This document shows, one piece after another, positions 8,957 to 18,003 of a stretch of DNA of 64,000 nucleotides (positions are counted from its first letter, which is position 1; each line of letters opens with the position of its first letter). Both the position numbers and the translations under genes were made by a program. This DNA comes from Marinobacter sp. EhC06. Lineage in GTDB: Bacteria; Pseudomonadota; Gammaproteobacteria; Pseudomonadales; Oleiphilaceae. Location: NCBI RefSeq assembly GCF_001650915.1, contig NZ_LXYO01000001.1, positions 1-64,000 on the forward strand. The letters are read 5' to 3'. Below the pieces are notes generated by a model, which saw only the letters and a program-made list of their open reading frames with translations, searched no databases and was not told where the DNA came from.

Positions 8957-9757
8957 TTAGTTACGACGGTAGTGCAACTGCTTTCGGGTGTTTTCTACAC
9001 TGCCGTCGGGATTGTTTTTCTGGCGTTCCAGCAGATTCTGGATCCGCCTCTGGGTGGACTCGTGAAACGCCGGTATCCGTTCCAGCGCCAGAAGGGTCAT
9101 TGTCTGGTCATCCACGAAGCGAAGGTCCTCCTCCTTCAGCTCGAGGTTGTCCAGTGGCTTGTCACTGCCTGGAAAGACAATGAAGAGCACGTTGTCGTCC
9201 CATTTCTCCTCGAACTGGGCGAGGGTAAAGGAGATATTGCCGACCGACGGGTCTGCCAGGTAGGCGCGCCCGTCCCGGATCGTCCGTAACACCACGAAAT
9301 GCTTGAAGCCCGCGTGATGGATCGGCACGATTGCCGGGTGATCAAGGTCCTTGAGGTCATCAATGGTGGCCCGGAAGCCACCTGACGGGTAACCGAGTGC
9401 CGTCACCAGTCGCTTCATGTCGAGCATGGAAAAAGCGCGGCGCTCAACAATGCGCTCGCTTTCGCCGTAATGGAGCAACCCCTCCATGACCTGTCGTTCT
9501 GACAAAGTCCGGCCCAGGTAGAAATTCAGCACGGTGGTCAGCGCTGCGCTTCCGCAGCTGTAGTCATAGGCCTGACGCACGATATTCCGGAATTTCTGCT
9601 CAACCAGCGGCTCGACCCTGACGTCGGACCGTAGCTCTATCGGGCTCGAATCCACATCCTGCTCGATGACGATCTGGCCCTTCTCAAAAGGCTCCACCAC
9701 GGTCGCTTCCTGCACCATGGTGAATGTAAGAATGGATCCAGCGAGCACCAGCAGCAT
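8957..9757 (-). CDS. Stand-alone C39 family cysteine peptidase, exported
   Basis: 266 residues. The papain-fold C39 triad is readable: Cys68 in YDYSCGSAAL, His153 in AGFKHFVVL and Asp169 in LADPSVGN. In bacteriocin ABC exporters this domain trims double-glycine leaders, but here it is free, with a short N-terminal hydrophobic segment suggesting export or membrane anchoring. A charged C-terminal tail of about 50 residues follows. As first gene of an operon for two barrels and a lipoprotein, it may process a secreted peptide or a cell-surface substrate; no double-glycine precursor gene is visible nearby. The ATG at 9757 has only a distant AGGGAC upstream, so the start is moderately certain. Confidence 0.82.
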   Translation of the reverse strand: MLLVLAGSILTFTMVQEATVVEPFEKGQIVIEQDVDSSPIELRSDVRVEPLVEQKFRNIVRQAYDYSCGSAALTTVLNFYLGRTLSERQVMEGLLHYGESERIVERRAFSMLDMKRLVTALGYPSGGFRATIDDLKDLDHPAIVPIHHAGFKHFVVLRTIRDGRAYLADPSVGNISFTLAQFEEKWDDNVLFIVFPGSDKPLDNLELKEEDLRFVDDQTMTLLALERIPAFHESTQRRIQNLLERQKNNPDGSVENTRKQLHYRRN

Positions 9758-10006
9758 GTCAGACGAAGTCCCTGTTTTTATTGGCCACGTTATTAATCGG
9801 GTTACATGTTGTTACGGTAAGATACCGAAAAGCCTGCGCCCTTAAAGATAACTGTGCCTCAAATCTGTCGCTGCAGGAGGGGCCTTGCGGGGCGGATTTG
9901 AGAACTGGTTCAAGACGCTGACCGAGAAGGCCTCGGGAGTTGACGGAACGGCACAAAGCCGGTATCAACACCAGTCCAGACACTTAATTTCCTGATGTAG
10001 ATCCTG
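9758..10006. promoter_or_regulatory. Divergent promoter region between C39 operon and malT
   Basis: This 249-bp region must hold both promoters. It has a separated perfect inverted repeat CTCAAATC (9858-9865) and GATTTGAG (9895-9902) around a GC-rich 29-base spacer, and a direct repeat TCCTGATG at 9990-9997 and 10002-10009, the second copy covering the malT start codon. I see no good GGGGATGAGG-type MalT box here. Confidence 0.45.
9858..9902. repeat. Inverted repeat CTCAAATC / GATTTGAG
   Basis: Perfect eight-base arms separated by 29 bases, in the divergent promoter region. It could be a long-looped RNA hairpin in one leader or a pair of half-sites for a dimeric regulator; the sequence alone does not decide. 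Confidence 0.4.
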
Positions 10007-12763
10007 ATGACAACAACACTGAATCCGGGACAGATCACCTTTATCACTGCCAAGAACCAGAGCCCGGTGTCACCCCCCGCGCTGCTGCCAAGAGAGAAGT
10101 TCAACGATGTGCTGCATGGCCTCGAGCCGGTGAGTCTGCTTCTGGTTCATGCACCGGCCGGCTATGGCAAAACCACCACCATTGCCGAGCGACTGGCAAG
10201 TCTCGAGGCCCGTTCGGCCTGGTTCCGTCTGGAAACCAGTGATAACGCACCGGGCCGCTTTGCCGGATACCTGGCCAATGCACTGGCCAGAGCTACCGAG
10301 GGGAGCTGCCAACCGGTACTGGAACGACTTCAGACAGAAGGCTATGACAGCCTCGAATCCTTTCTGACAGATCTGCTCGCCGGTCTGCCCCAGGATGATG
10401 AGCCGCTCTATCTGGTACTTGATGACTATCACCTGATCACCAACGGCGAAATCCACGAGGCGCTGCGCTTCCTTCTACGGCATCTTCCTGGGTACCTGAC
10501 TCTGGTTCTCATCAGCCGCACCATGCCGCCTGTGGGGGTAGCCCAGCTCCGGATGCAGGGGCGTCTGACCGAAATCACCAGCCGGGACCTTGGTTTTGAA
10601 GCGGACGAAGCCCAGCAGTATCTCCAGAGCCGGCTGCCGTTCGAGATTGCGAGAGAGGATATTGAGCGGGCTGTCCGAAGGGTTGAAGGCTGGATTTCTG
10701 CCCTGCAGCTGCTTTCCGCTTCATCTGCAACCAGTGTCGAATTCACCGAGTTTGTCGATCAGTTGGAACACGGAAACCAGAATATCTTCGATTACTTTGA
10801 TGAGCTGGTGGGAAACGACCTGAGCGAACAGCAGCGGCGGTTTCTCATGCGTACCAGCATTCTCGACCGATTCAATGCGGGAATGGTGATGCGTGTTATG
10901 GACGATACCGACGGCCAGGCGCTGCTCAGTAGCCTACTGTCCATGGGGCTATTCATAACGCCCGTGGATAATTCCGCGCTCTGGTTCCGGTACCACCCTC
11001 TGTTCTCGGTGTATCTGCGTCATCTCCTGACTTGTACTACCCGTGAGAACCAGAGAGACCTGAATCAACGGGCCGCCGATGCCTGGCTTGAGCTGGACCA
11101 TGCCGAAGAGGCTGCCAAACATGCCATTGCCGCAGAAGATCCCGAGCGAATCACCCGCGTACTGACCATCCACGGACGAAAATTCTTTACCGAGGGTCAG
11201 TTTCATCTGTTGCAGCGCTGCCTCGATACGCTGCCCCAGGAAATCATTGCGGAAGATCCCACTCTGACGCTGCTCAGGGCATGGGTTGCCCAGGGCCAGT
11301 ACAAGTTTGATGAAGTGGAAAACTGGTTATCAGCGGCGGAAGCCCGTTTGCAGGCATCCATGAACGAGGACACTCAGCGGGCCGTTCATGGCGAGTTCAG
11401 CGCCATCCGCGCCCAGGTAGCCATGAATTATGGTGACGGCGACCGCGCCCTGACGCTTGCCCGGGAAGCCATCGAACAGGAAGCGCGTTACCTGCCCACA
11501 TCCCGGGTGGCCGCGGCCTCGGTTATTGGTGAAGCGCTGTTTGTGCGCGGAGAACTCGAGGAAGCCCTGGCTCGCATGCAGGACACCGAGCATCTTGCCC
11601 GGGCCCATCAGGCCCACCAGAACGTTATTTGGGCGCTCTGCCAGCAAAGCGAAATCAGTGTCGCCATGGGGCTCCTGCAAAAGGCCTACAACATTCAGGA
11701 TCGCGCTTTCCAATACGCGGAAGAAAACCAACTGAACCATCTGCCGATCCTGGAATTCCTGTTTCGCATCCGCAGCCAGATCATGTGGGAGTGGCACCAC
11801 CTGGAAAGTGCCGAGCGTTGCGCGCTTCAGGGCATCGAAATTCTTGAGGCGCAGGGGGAGCGCTGGTACGTGCAGAGCTACACGTCCCTGGCCAAGGTCG
11901 CCCAGGCCCGGGGCCGGCAGAGCCTGTGTGCGGACTACATTGCCAAGATCCAGAAAATGCTGGCGGCCGAAGACTACCACCTCGACTGGGTGGCCAACGC
12001 CCAGGCCACCATGCTGTCGTACTGGGATGCCGTTCGGGATCATGACTCAATCCAGCGCTGGCTCACGATTGCACCACTCTGTGAGCCCGCAAAGGCCACT
12101 AACCATTTTAATCAGTGCAATGGCCGCAACCAGGCCCGGGCATTAATCAGCCTGGGCCAGTACGAACTGGCCCGACCGCTCTTGGAAGAACTGACCGCGG
12201 TAGCGCGGGAATTTGGCCTGAAAACAGATCTGAATCGCAACCACATTGCCCTCGCCTACCTCTACTGGCAACTGGATGAGCGCGAACAGGCTCTCGATCA
12301 TATGAAAACGGCACTGGAACTGGCGAGTACCACCGGTGCTGTCGGCAGCTTCCTTCGGTTGGGCAAGGAACTGATTGTTCTGCTCAAGGCGCTGATAAAC
12401 GACGAAGCTATTGAAGGCATGGAACTTCAGCGGGCGGAGCGTCTGATTCAGCTGGCCCAGCAACAACGGGACTTCAGCCGCGCCATCCGGATCTCGCTGG
12501 ATGAGGCCATCATTCAGGACATCATCGACCGGCCGGACGTGCCGGAACTGATCCGGACCTCCCCCCTCACCCGCAGGGAGTGGCAGATCCTCAGTCTGAT
12601 ACACGCTGGTCTTTCCAATGACCAGATTGCCGAGCACCTGAAAGTGGCCTCGACAACGGTCAAGACCCATATCCGCAGCCTTTATCAAAAACAGAACATC
12701 AGCCATCGTTCAGAGGCCATCGAATTGGCCAAAGATCTGCTGAGCAAGATTCAGGGCGATTAG
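10007..12763 (+). CDS. malT: MalT, ATP-dependent LuxR-type activator of maltose genes
   Basis: 918 residues, close to E. coli MalT (901). Domain order: STAND ATPase with Walker A APAGYGKTT (about 49-57) and Walker B YLVLDDYHLITN (about 133-144), a winged and arm region, a long superhelical TPR-like sensor region, and a C-terminal LuxR helix-turn-helix (about 850-912). From memory of E. coli MalT, both the YLVxDDYHLITN segment and the HTH (REWQILSLIHAGLSNDQIA, TTVKTHIRSLYQK) match almost residue for residue, which is stronger than general LuxR-family similarity. In E. coli the protein binds maltotriose and ATP and activates from GGGGA(T/G)GAGG boxes. The maltose genes lie about 37 kb away in this window. 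It is divergent from a C39/barrel/MalM-type operon and overlaps the convergent SLC13 gene by four bases. Confidence 0.9.
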   Translation: MTTTLNPGQITFITAKNQSPVSPPALLPREKFNDVLHGLEPVSLLLVHAPAGYGKTTTIAERLASLEARSAWFRLETSDNAPGRFAGYLANALARATEGSCQPVLERLQTEGYDSLESFLTDLLAGLPQDDEPLYLVLDDYHLITNGEIHEALRFLLRHLPGYLTLVLISRTMPPVGVAQLRMQGRLTEITSRDLGFEADEAQQYLQSRLPFEIAREDIERAVRRVEGWISALQLLSASSATSVEFTEFVDQLEHGNQNIFDYFDELVGNDLSEQQRRFLMRTSILDRFNAGMVMRVMDDTDGQALLSSLLSMGLFITPVDNSALWFRYHPLFSVYLRHLLTCTTRENQRDLNQRAADAWLELDHAEEAAKHAIAAEDPERITRVLTIHGRKFFTEGQFHLLQRCLDTLPQEIIAEDPTLTLLRAWVAQGQYKFDEVENWLSAAEARLQASMNEDTQRAVHGEFSAIRAQVAMNYGDGDRALTLAREAIEQEARYLPTSRVAAASVIGEALFVRGELEEALARMQDTEHLARAHQAHQNVIWALCQQSEISVAMGLLQKAYNIQDRAFQYAEENQLNHLPILEFLFRIRSQIMWEWHHLESAERCALQGIEILEAQGERWYVQSYTSLAKVAQARGRQSLCADYIAKIQKMLAAEDYHLDWVANAQATMLSYWDAVRDHDSIQRWLTIAPLCEPAKATNHFNQCNGRNQARALISLGQYELARPLLEELTAVAREFGLKTDLNRNHIALAYLYWQLDEREQALDHMKTALELASTTGAVGSFLRLGKELIVLLKALINDEAIEGMELQRAERLIQLAQQQRDFSRAIRISLDEAIIQDIIDRPDVPELIRTSPLTRREWQILSLIHAGLSNDQIAEHLKVASTTVKTHIRSLYQKQNISHRSEAIELAKDLLSKIQGD

Positions 12764-14241
12764 CCAACCCCTGACTGCATGGAGAAAACCACGCCAAGAA
12801 GCAGATAACTAATCAGTGTCACCACGACAATGCCCATCAGATTGAGAGCAAACCCGGCTCTGATCATGTCACTGATCTGCATATGACCACTGGAGAACAC
12901 GATGGCATTGGGTGGCGTAGCCACCGGCATCATGAAGGCACAGCTGGCCGCAATGGCGGCAGGCACGGTCAACAGTAGCGGTGACACCCCCTGACTCAGG
13001 GCCAACGCCCCCAGCAACGGCAGAAACGCCGCCGCCGTCGCGGTATTGCTGGTAACTTCCGTCAGGAAGATGATGATGCCCGCCACCAGAACAATCATGA
13101 CAAGGGTTGGCAGGGCGCCGGCCACGCCAAGGCTTTGGGCGATCCATTCTGCCAGACCGGAACTGCTGATCACGCCGGCCATGGCCAGCCCTCCGCCGAA
13201 CAGTAGCAGCACACCCCAGGGAATGCCCTTCGCGGTCTCCCAGTCGAGCACGAATTCGCGGGTACGGGTATTAACGGGCATGAGGAACATGGCAATAGCC
13301 GCTGCAATGGCAATGCCGGTGTCGCTCAACCAGGGCATGAGATTCTCGGATAGCAGCGGTCTGAATATCCAGGCGGCGGCGGTGATCAGGAACACCAGGG
13401 CAACCAGCTTTTCGCCCTTGCCCAGCGGCCCCAATGCGTCAAGCTCCTCCCGTATGGCCTTGCCACCGTCGCCGGAGCTGCCCAGCCCGAAGTCACGCCG
13501 GGTCAGCCACCACCAGGCCAGCGCCAGCATGACAACCGTTACCGGAACCCCCAGCAACATCCATTGAGCAAAGCCCACAGAAATACCCTGGTTTTCGCTC
13601 AGGTAGGCCGCCAGCAAGGCATTTGGCGGTGTGCCGATAAGTGTGGCAATACCACCGATACTGGCGGAATAGGCGATAGCCAGAAGTAGTGCTGTGGCGT
13701 AACGCCGAATGCCCTCGGGATTGTCATTGCTGTCCATCATCGCCACCACCGACAGACCAATCGGCAGCATCATAATCGCTGTTGCGGTATTGCTGACCCA
13801 CATGCTCAAAAAGGCGGTTGCCAACATGAACCCGGCAATCTGCCGTCGGGGTTTACTGCCAACGGCCCTCAGCGTCATCAGGGCGATCCGGCGATGCAGG
13901 TTCCATCGCTGCATCGCAAGCCCGAGGGTGAAGCCACCCAGGAACAGGAAAATGATCGGATTGGCAAAGGGCTCGGTAGCCTCAGCAACCGTGCCAAGCC
14001 CGAGGGCGGGAACCAGCACGATTGGCAGCAAGGCAGTGGCGGGAATCGGAATAGCTTCAGTAGACCACCAGGTAGCCATGAGCAGCATCAACCCCAGCGC
14101 CGCCCAGGCTTCCGGGGCCATGGTTTCCGGAGGTGGGAGTATGGTGGTTGCCAGCAGAAATGCTGCCCCGAGGATCAGTCCGATGACCTGGCTGCGGGGC
14201 AGCCCCTCGGCCTGGTTGTCAGCTTTGAGCTCTTCGGACAT
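12760..14241 (-). CDS. SLC13/DASS family sodium-coupled di/tricarboxylate transporter
   Basis: 493 residues, about 11-12 membrane helices. Both family SNT motifs are present, one per repeat: WVSNTATAIMMLPIG and EVTSNTATAAAFLPLLG. These form the sodium and carboxylate sites in VcINDY-type transporters. It is likely a Na+/dicarboxylate symporter in the inner membrane; sulfate or other anions are possible in this family. Its stop overlaps the malT stop by four bases, with no room for a separate terminator. It follows the DUF2238 gene by 51 bp on the same strand. Confidence 0.9.
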   Translation of the reverse strand: MSEELKADNQAEGLPRSQVIGLILGAAFLLATTILPPPETMAPEAWAALGLMLLMATWWSTEAIPIPATALLPIVLVPALGLGTVAEATEPFANPIIFLFLGGFTLGLAMQRWNLHRRIALMTLRAVGSKPRRQIAGFMLATAFLSMWVSNTATAIMMLPIGLSVVAMMDSNDNPEGIRRYATALLLAIAYSASIGGIATLIGTPPNALLAAYLSENQGISVGFAQWMLLGVPVTVVMLALAWWWLTRRDFGLGSSGDGGKAIREELDALGPLGKGEKLVALVFLITAAAWIFRPLLSENLMPWLSDTGIAIAAAIAMFLMPVNTRTREFVLDWETAKGIPWGVLLLFGGGLAMAGVISSSGLAEWIAQSLGVAGALPTLVMIVLVAGIIIFLTEVTSNTATAAAFLPLLGALALSQGVSPLLLTVPAAIAASCAFMMPVATPPNAIVFSSGHMQISDMIRAGFALNLMGIVVVTLISYLLLGVVFSMQSGVG

Positions 14242-14292
14242 ACGGTTCTAATCCACCATTCGGACATTCAACATCAGCAGGCGAGCGAAACG

Positions 14293-14898
14293 TCAGAGCG
14301 CCTGAAGCTGGCGATCATGAACTCGCCCGAGCAGGATCAGGGCCAGAATGGCGCCGGACAAGGCCCAGGCCATATCCGACTGGGTATCCCAGACGTAGCC
14401 CTGTGTGCCCAGAAAGGCCTCGGCGGCTTCGTCACTTAGCAAGGCCACCCACCATTCAATCAACTCGTAAAAGGCGCTTACCGCCAGACAGAAACAGACG
14501 ATGAAAAACGCCGCCCAGCGGCGACTGGAGAACACGTCGAAGCGAATGACCACTTCCCTGGCGACCATTGCCGGTATAAACCCCTGTGCCAGGTGGCCCA
14601 GCTTGTCGTAATTATTGCGCTCCCAATCAAACCAGTCCCGAAACCAGTCGAACAAAGGCACTTCCGCATAGGTATAGTGCCCGCCAACCATCAAGATGAT
14701 GGCATGCACCAGAACCAAAACATAAACCAGCGGCGTGAGTGGATAACGGAAGAAACACCAGACAACCGCTGCGAAACCAACGGCGGCAGGCAGCACCTCA
14801 AGAACCCAGGTGGCCCGGTCCGTGGGCCCGATGGCAGACCAGACAAAGACTGCAAGAAAGACCACCACCCAGACTGCGGGTGCAAATCGCTGGTTCAT
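14293..14898 (-). CDS. DUF2238 (YjdF-type) inner-membrane protein
   Basis: 201 residues with about six membrane helices. The family pattern is visible in VGGHYTYAEVPLFDWFRDWF, then NNYDKLGHLAQGFIPA, and an acidic loop GYVWDTQSDM before the last helix. The conserved polar residues (H, Y, D, E in or near membranes) suggest a transporter or metal/lipid enzyme, but the function of this family is not known. It starts 20 bp after the amidohydrolase stop and may be cotranscribed with it. Confidence 0.85.
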   Translation of the reverse strand: MNQRFAPAVWVVVFLAVFVWSAIGPTDRATWVLEVLPAAVGFAAVVWCFFRYPLTPLVYVLVLVHAIILMVGGHYTYAEVPLFDWFRDWFDWERNNYDKLGHLAQGFIPAMVAREVVIRFDVFSSRRWAAFFIVCFCLAVSAFYELIEWWVALLSDEAAEAFLGTQGYVWDTQSDMAWALSGAILALILLGRVHDRQLQAL

Positions 14899-14918
14899 AG
14901 GTTTCCTTTTGTCCGTGA

Positions 14919-16667
14919 TTATCCAGACGCCCCGGCGCGCAGGAAGTGTCCGTATCCAGATTCCCTGCCCAATGCAGCTTCCACCTCACCATCCGTTACC
15001 GCAGATTGGCCATTGATCAGCACGTCTCTGACACAGCCAGGGACCCGGTTAACCATTCTTTCCAGTCCGAAGTTTTCCATCTCGGCCCACTCAACCTGCT
15101 CCAGATCCTGATCAAGGCCACGGGGGTCAAGTACCGCTATATCGGCCCGGTCCCCCACTCTGATATGACCCGCATCAACTCCAAGCCACTCTGCCTGTTC
15201 GCCGGTCAGCCGGTGTACAGCGCGTTCCAGCGACATGACCGGCTCACCCTCGCCATGGCTTTCGTGAACCAGCTTCAGAAACCTTAGAGGCAGATTGTAG
15301 AAGGCCATATTCCGGATGTGCGCCCCGGCATCGGAAAAAGTGATCAGGGCACCGGGATTGGCGACCATTTTCCGGAGCCGATCCTTTCTGTGGTTGCCTA
15401 CCGTGGTAAACCAGCGCAGCGAACGGCCATGGGCAACCACCATGTCGAGAAAGAAATCGACCACATGGATGCCACGGTCAGCGGCAAGCTCGGCAAAATT
15501 GCGGCCGACCACGCTTTTATCCGGGCAATCGAGAATCACGGCATCGCCGAAATCCCTCTGCCACACCCGGGGCGAAAGCTTTTCCTTGTAGAATTTCCTG
15601 AATTTCCGACGGTATTGCTCGTCCTTCAGAAGTTCGTTGCGCTCCAGTTGATCCCGTATATCCAGGGCCATTTCACCGGCACCGAATTCTTCGAACAGCA
15701 CGATATCCATGCCATCGGCATAGACCGTGAACGGTGTCGGGAGCAGCTGCCAGCGAAAATTACCACCAAAGCTGTTGGCCAGCCACCCGACCAGACTCGC
15801 CATCGGTTTGACCGTGGGGTTACCCTTGAGGTCGATCATCGCAATGAGGGTTGTTTTCAGGGGCTTTCTCAACCAGCCCAGGGTCTCTTTCAGGTACTGG
15901 GTCACCTGCAACGGATTGGCCGCATTCGGTGCGCCCTGGTGCACCCGCCCGTAACGGCGCAAAAGTGCATTCAGACGGCTGACCTCCCGCCAGCGGGCGT
16001 AGGTGCTTGGCAGGCTCTTGGACCACTCCCGATCACCGTCCACCTTGTCCCATTTAAGGCACATGGTGGAAAGTCCGAGAAAACCTTCCTGCAAAGCCTC
16101 CTCCAGCAAGGCTTCCATCCGCTCCTGTTCATCGGTGGTCGGAGTCACGCTCCGGTCGGTGGCGCGATGCAGCCCCATAACGGCGGTTCTCAGATCACTG
16201 TGACCAAGAAAGCTGATGACATTGGGCCCCAGTGGATGCTGGTCCATGAACGCCACCCACTCTTTGGGTGTCTGCCAGGACTTGTACTGTTTCAGAATGG
16301 GCAGCACTTTTTCCCTCGGGACAGTTTCCACCCGGGTAAAAATATCTGAGGCGTCCTCCGGATCGGAACAGACCATACTCAGGGAACAGCTGCCGATCAG
16401 CACAGTGGTGACACCGTGACGCACAGACTCAGACAGGGAGGGCGCCACTAGCAACTCGGCATCGTAATGGGTATGGGTATCGAGAAATCCCGGCGTCACC
16501 CAGCAACCGCTGGCGTCAATTGTGCGCGTCGCAAGGCTGATGTCGGGCTGTTCATCAAATACCTTGGCAACCCGCCCATCCTTGACGCCAACATGGGCTA
16601 TGCGTGAGGGGCCGCCAGTACCGTCAAAATAGCGGCCACCGATAATAAGAGTGTCGAACCGGTCCAC
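14919..16667 (-). CDS. N-acyl-D-amino-acid deacylase-like amidohydrolase
   Basis: 582 residues of the amidohydrolase superfamily (COG3653, D-aminoacylase group). The N-terminal composite beta domain leads to the first metal motif GFLDTHTHYDAEL (H-x-H). The segment around residue 96, GSCSLSMVCSD, has the cysteine typical of D-aminoacylases, although the usual GNCG reads GSCS. GHSDLRT and ITFSDAGAHIRNM supply the later histidine and the catalytic aspartate. The substrate is unknown; N-acyl-D-amino acids, dihydropyrimidine-like rings and related amides are possible. The start is a GTG with AAGGAG upstream. Confidence 0.85.
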   Translation of the reverse strand: MDRFDTLIIGGRYFDGTGGPSRIAHVGVKDGRVAKVFDEQPDISLATRTIDASGCWVTPGFLDTHTHYDAELLVAPSLSESVRHGVTTVLIGSCSLSMVCSDPEDASDIFTRVETVPREKVLPILKQYKSWQTPKEWVAFMDQHPLGPNVISFLGHSDLRTAVMGLHRATDRSVTPTTDEQERMEALLEEALQEGFLGLSTMCLKWDKVDGDREWSKSLPSTYARWREVSRLNALLRRYGRVHQGAPNAANPLQVTQYLKETLGWLRKPLKTTLIAMIDLKGNPTVKPMASLVGWLANSFGGNFRWQLLPTPFTVYADGMDIVLFEEFGAGEMALDIRDQLERNELLKDEQYRRKFRKFYKEKLSPRVWQRDFGDAVILDCPDKSVVGRNFAELAADRGIHVVDFFLDMVVAHGRSLRWFTTVGNHRKDRLRKMVANPGALITFSDAGAHIRNMAFYNLPLRFLKLVHESHGEGEPVMSLERAVHRLTGEQAEWLGVDAGHIRVGDRADIAVLDPRGLDQDLEQVEWAEMENFGLERMVNRVPGCVRDVLINGQSAVTDGEVEAALGRESGYGHFLRAGASG

Positions 16668-16765
16668 CTTGAAAGGCTCCTTTTTGTTGTTTTCTGCCGT
16701 CAGTCTAGCCAGCGAAACGTGATATGTCCTCTCATTTCAACGGACGGGGCCGGCAATACGGGCCA

Positions 16766-17971
16766 TTAACGAACCCTGATCTGGCTGCCATCTTCCAGCT
16801 GGCGATCCGGATGCCGGACCACACGGTCTGCCTCGCCAAGACCATCCTGAATAACCGTATGGAATCCGTTTGTACGTCCGACCGACACGTTTGTAAGCAC
16901 CGCTCTGTCCTCAACAGCGCGGAATACCTGATGCTGGCCGTCACTGACAAAGATGGCAGATTCCGGCACCTGAAGAACATTGTCTGATCGCCAGAGCACA
17001 AACTCCGCATCCACCCGGTAGCCGTCTCCCAGGCTCTGCCACGCATCCGGAGGACTGGTAATGTCCGCAACGACCTGTACCCGTCTTTCCTCAACTCCAA
17101 GGGCGGACACATCCTCGAAGCCCACCGGCTCAACCCGTCGGACAACGGCATCCAGGGTGCCGCCACCCCATCCAGTGAGGCGCGCCTCAATACCGGGCCG
17201 GAGGTTCACGGCATCAAAGCTCAACACATCGACAACCACCTCAAGCGCCCCGGGGTCTCCCAGTTCCAGAATGGCTTCACCGGCCTGAATCACACCCTCA
17301 CTTTTCCGGACTATGCCGAGGACTGAGCCATTCACCGGAGATCTGACCGGCACACGCTCCACTGCGCCGTCGCCATTAGCCCGAGCAGCAGACACTTCAA
17401 GGCGGGTTCTGGCCGCTGCCAGTTCATGGGCCATTACTTCCTCGTCAAAGCGGGCGGAACGCAGAATGGCCTTTGCCCTGTCCGCAGCTGCCCTCGCCTG
17501 CTGCAAACGCTCGTCGGAAACAAAATGGTCATCACTCAGAGCCTGCAGGCGGGCCAGTTCCCGAACGGCCAGATCTGCTTCCGCCTCGGCGGCTGCGACT
17601 TTCTGTCGGGTTGAATTGAGCGCCGATCGGGCCGACTGTACTTTGGCCTCCGCTTCTGCCCGGCTGCGGGCATCGAGGGTACTGGCAGGCATGGGGTCCA
17701 CCTCCGTCAGCAGCTCTCCCGGAATAACCGGATCCCCCACCTCCAGCAAAACCCTGTGTAAGTAGCCGGCAACCGGGGAAGACACCACGTAACGGTCCCG
17801 CACCCGGGTTTTTCCTTCTTCCTTGATGGTGATTTCCATGGGTCCACGGGTTACCGGCGCCAGGTCCACCCAAACCGGATCGGGCCGGATCGTGATCACA
17901 ACTGCAGCAATGGCAAGCAAAACAAACACGCCCCAGAACAACCATTTTCCGGCAAACCCTTTTTTCGCCAT
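16766..17971 (-). CDS. HlyD/RND-type periplasmic adaptor of an ABC export system
   Basis: 401 residues. One N-terminal membrane anchor (WLFWGVFVLLAIAAVVIT) is followed by a split lipoyl domain (VSSPVAGYLHRVLLEVGDPV and VPVRSPVNGSVLGIVRKSEG) around a long alpha hairpin (about residues 110-215), then beta-barrel and membrane-proximal domains. This is the adaptor of a MacAB-like assembly. It lies 32 bp after the permease gene and is last in the DksA-like, ATPase, permease, adaptor series. No TolC-type partner is present. Substrate unknown. Confidence 0.88.
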   Translation of the reverse strand: MAKKGFAGKWLFWGVFVLLAIAAVVITIRPDPVWVDLAPVTRGPMEITIKEEGKTRVRDRYVVSSPVAGYLHRVLLEVGDPVIPGELLTEVDPMPASTLDARSRAEAEAKVQSARSALNSTRQKVAAAEAEADLAVRELARLQALSDDHFVSDERLQQARAAADRAKAILRSARFDEEVMAHELAAARTRLEVSAARANGDGAVERVPVRSPVNGSVLGIVRKSEGVIQAGEAILELGDPGALEVVVDVLSFDAVNLRPGIEARLTGWGGGTLDAVVRRVEPVGFEDVSALGVEERRVQVVADITSPPDAWQSLGDGYRVDAEFVLWRSDNVLQVPESAIFVSDGQHQVFRAVEDRAVLTNVSVGRTNGFHTVIQDGLGEADRVVRHPDRQLEDGSQIRVR

Positions 17972-18003
17972 AATCTCAGTTCACTCCCTGGTTGCTTTCG
18001 CAC

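Noticed and set aside
15318..16349. Plus-strand frame of 343 residues
   Set aside because: Shadow of the amidohydrolase gene; no domain seen.
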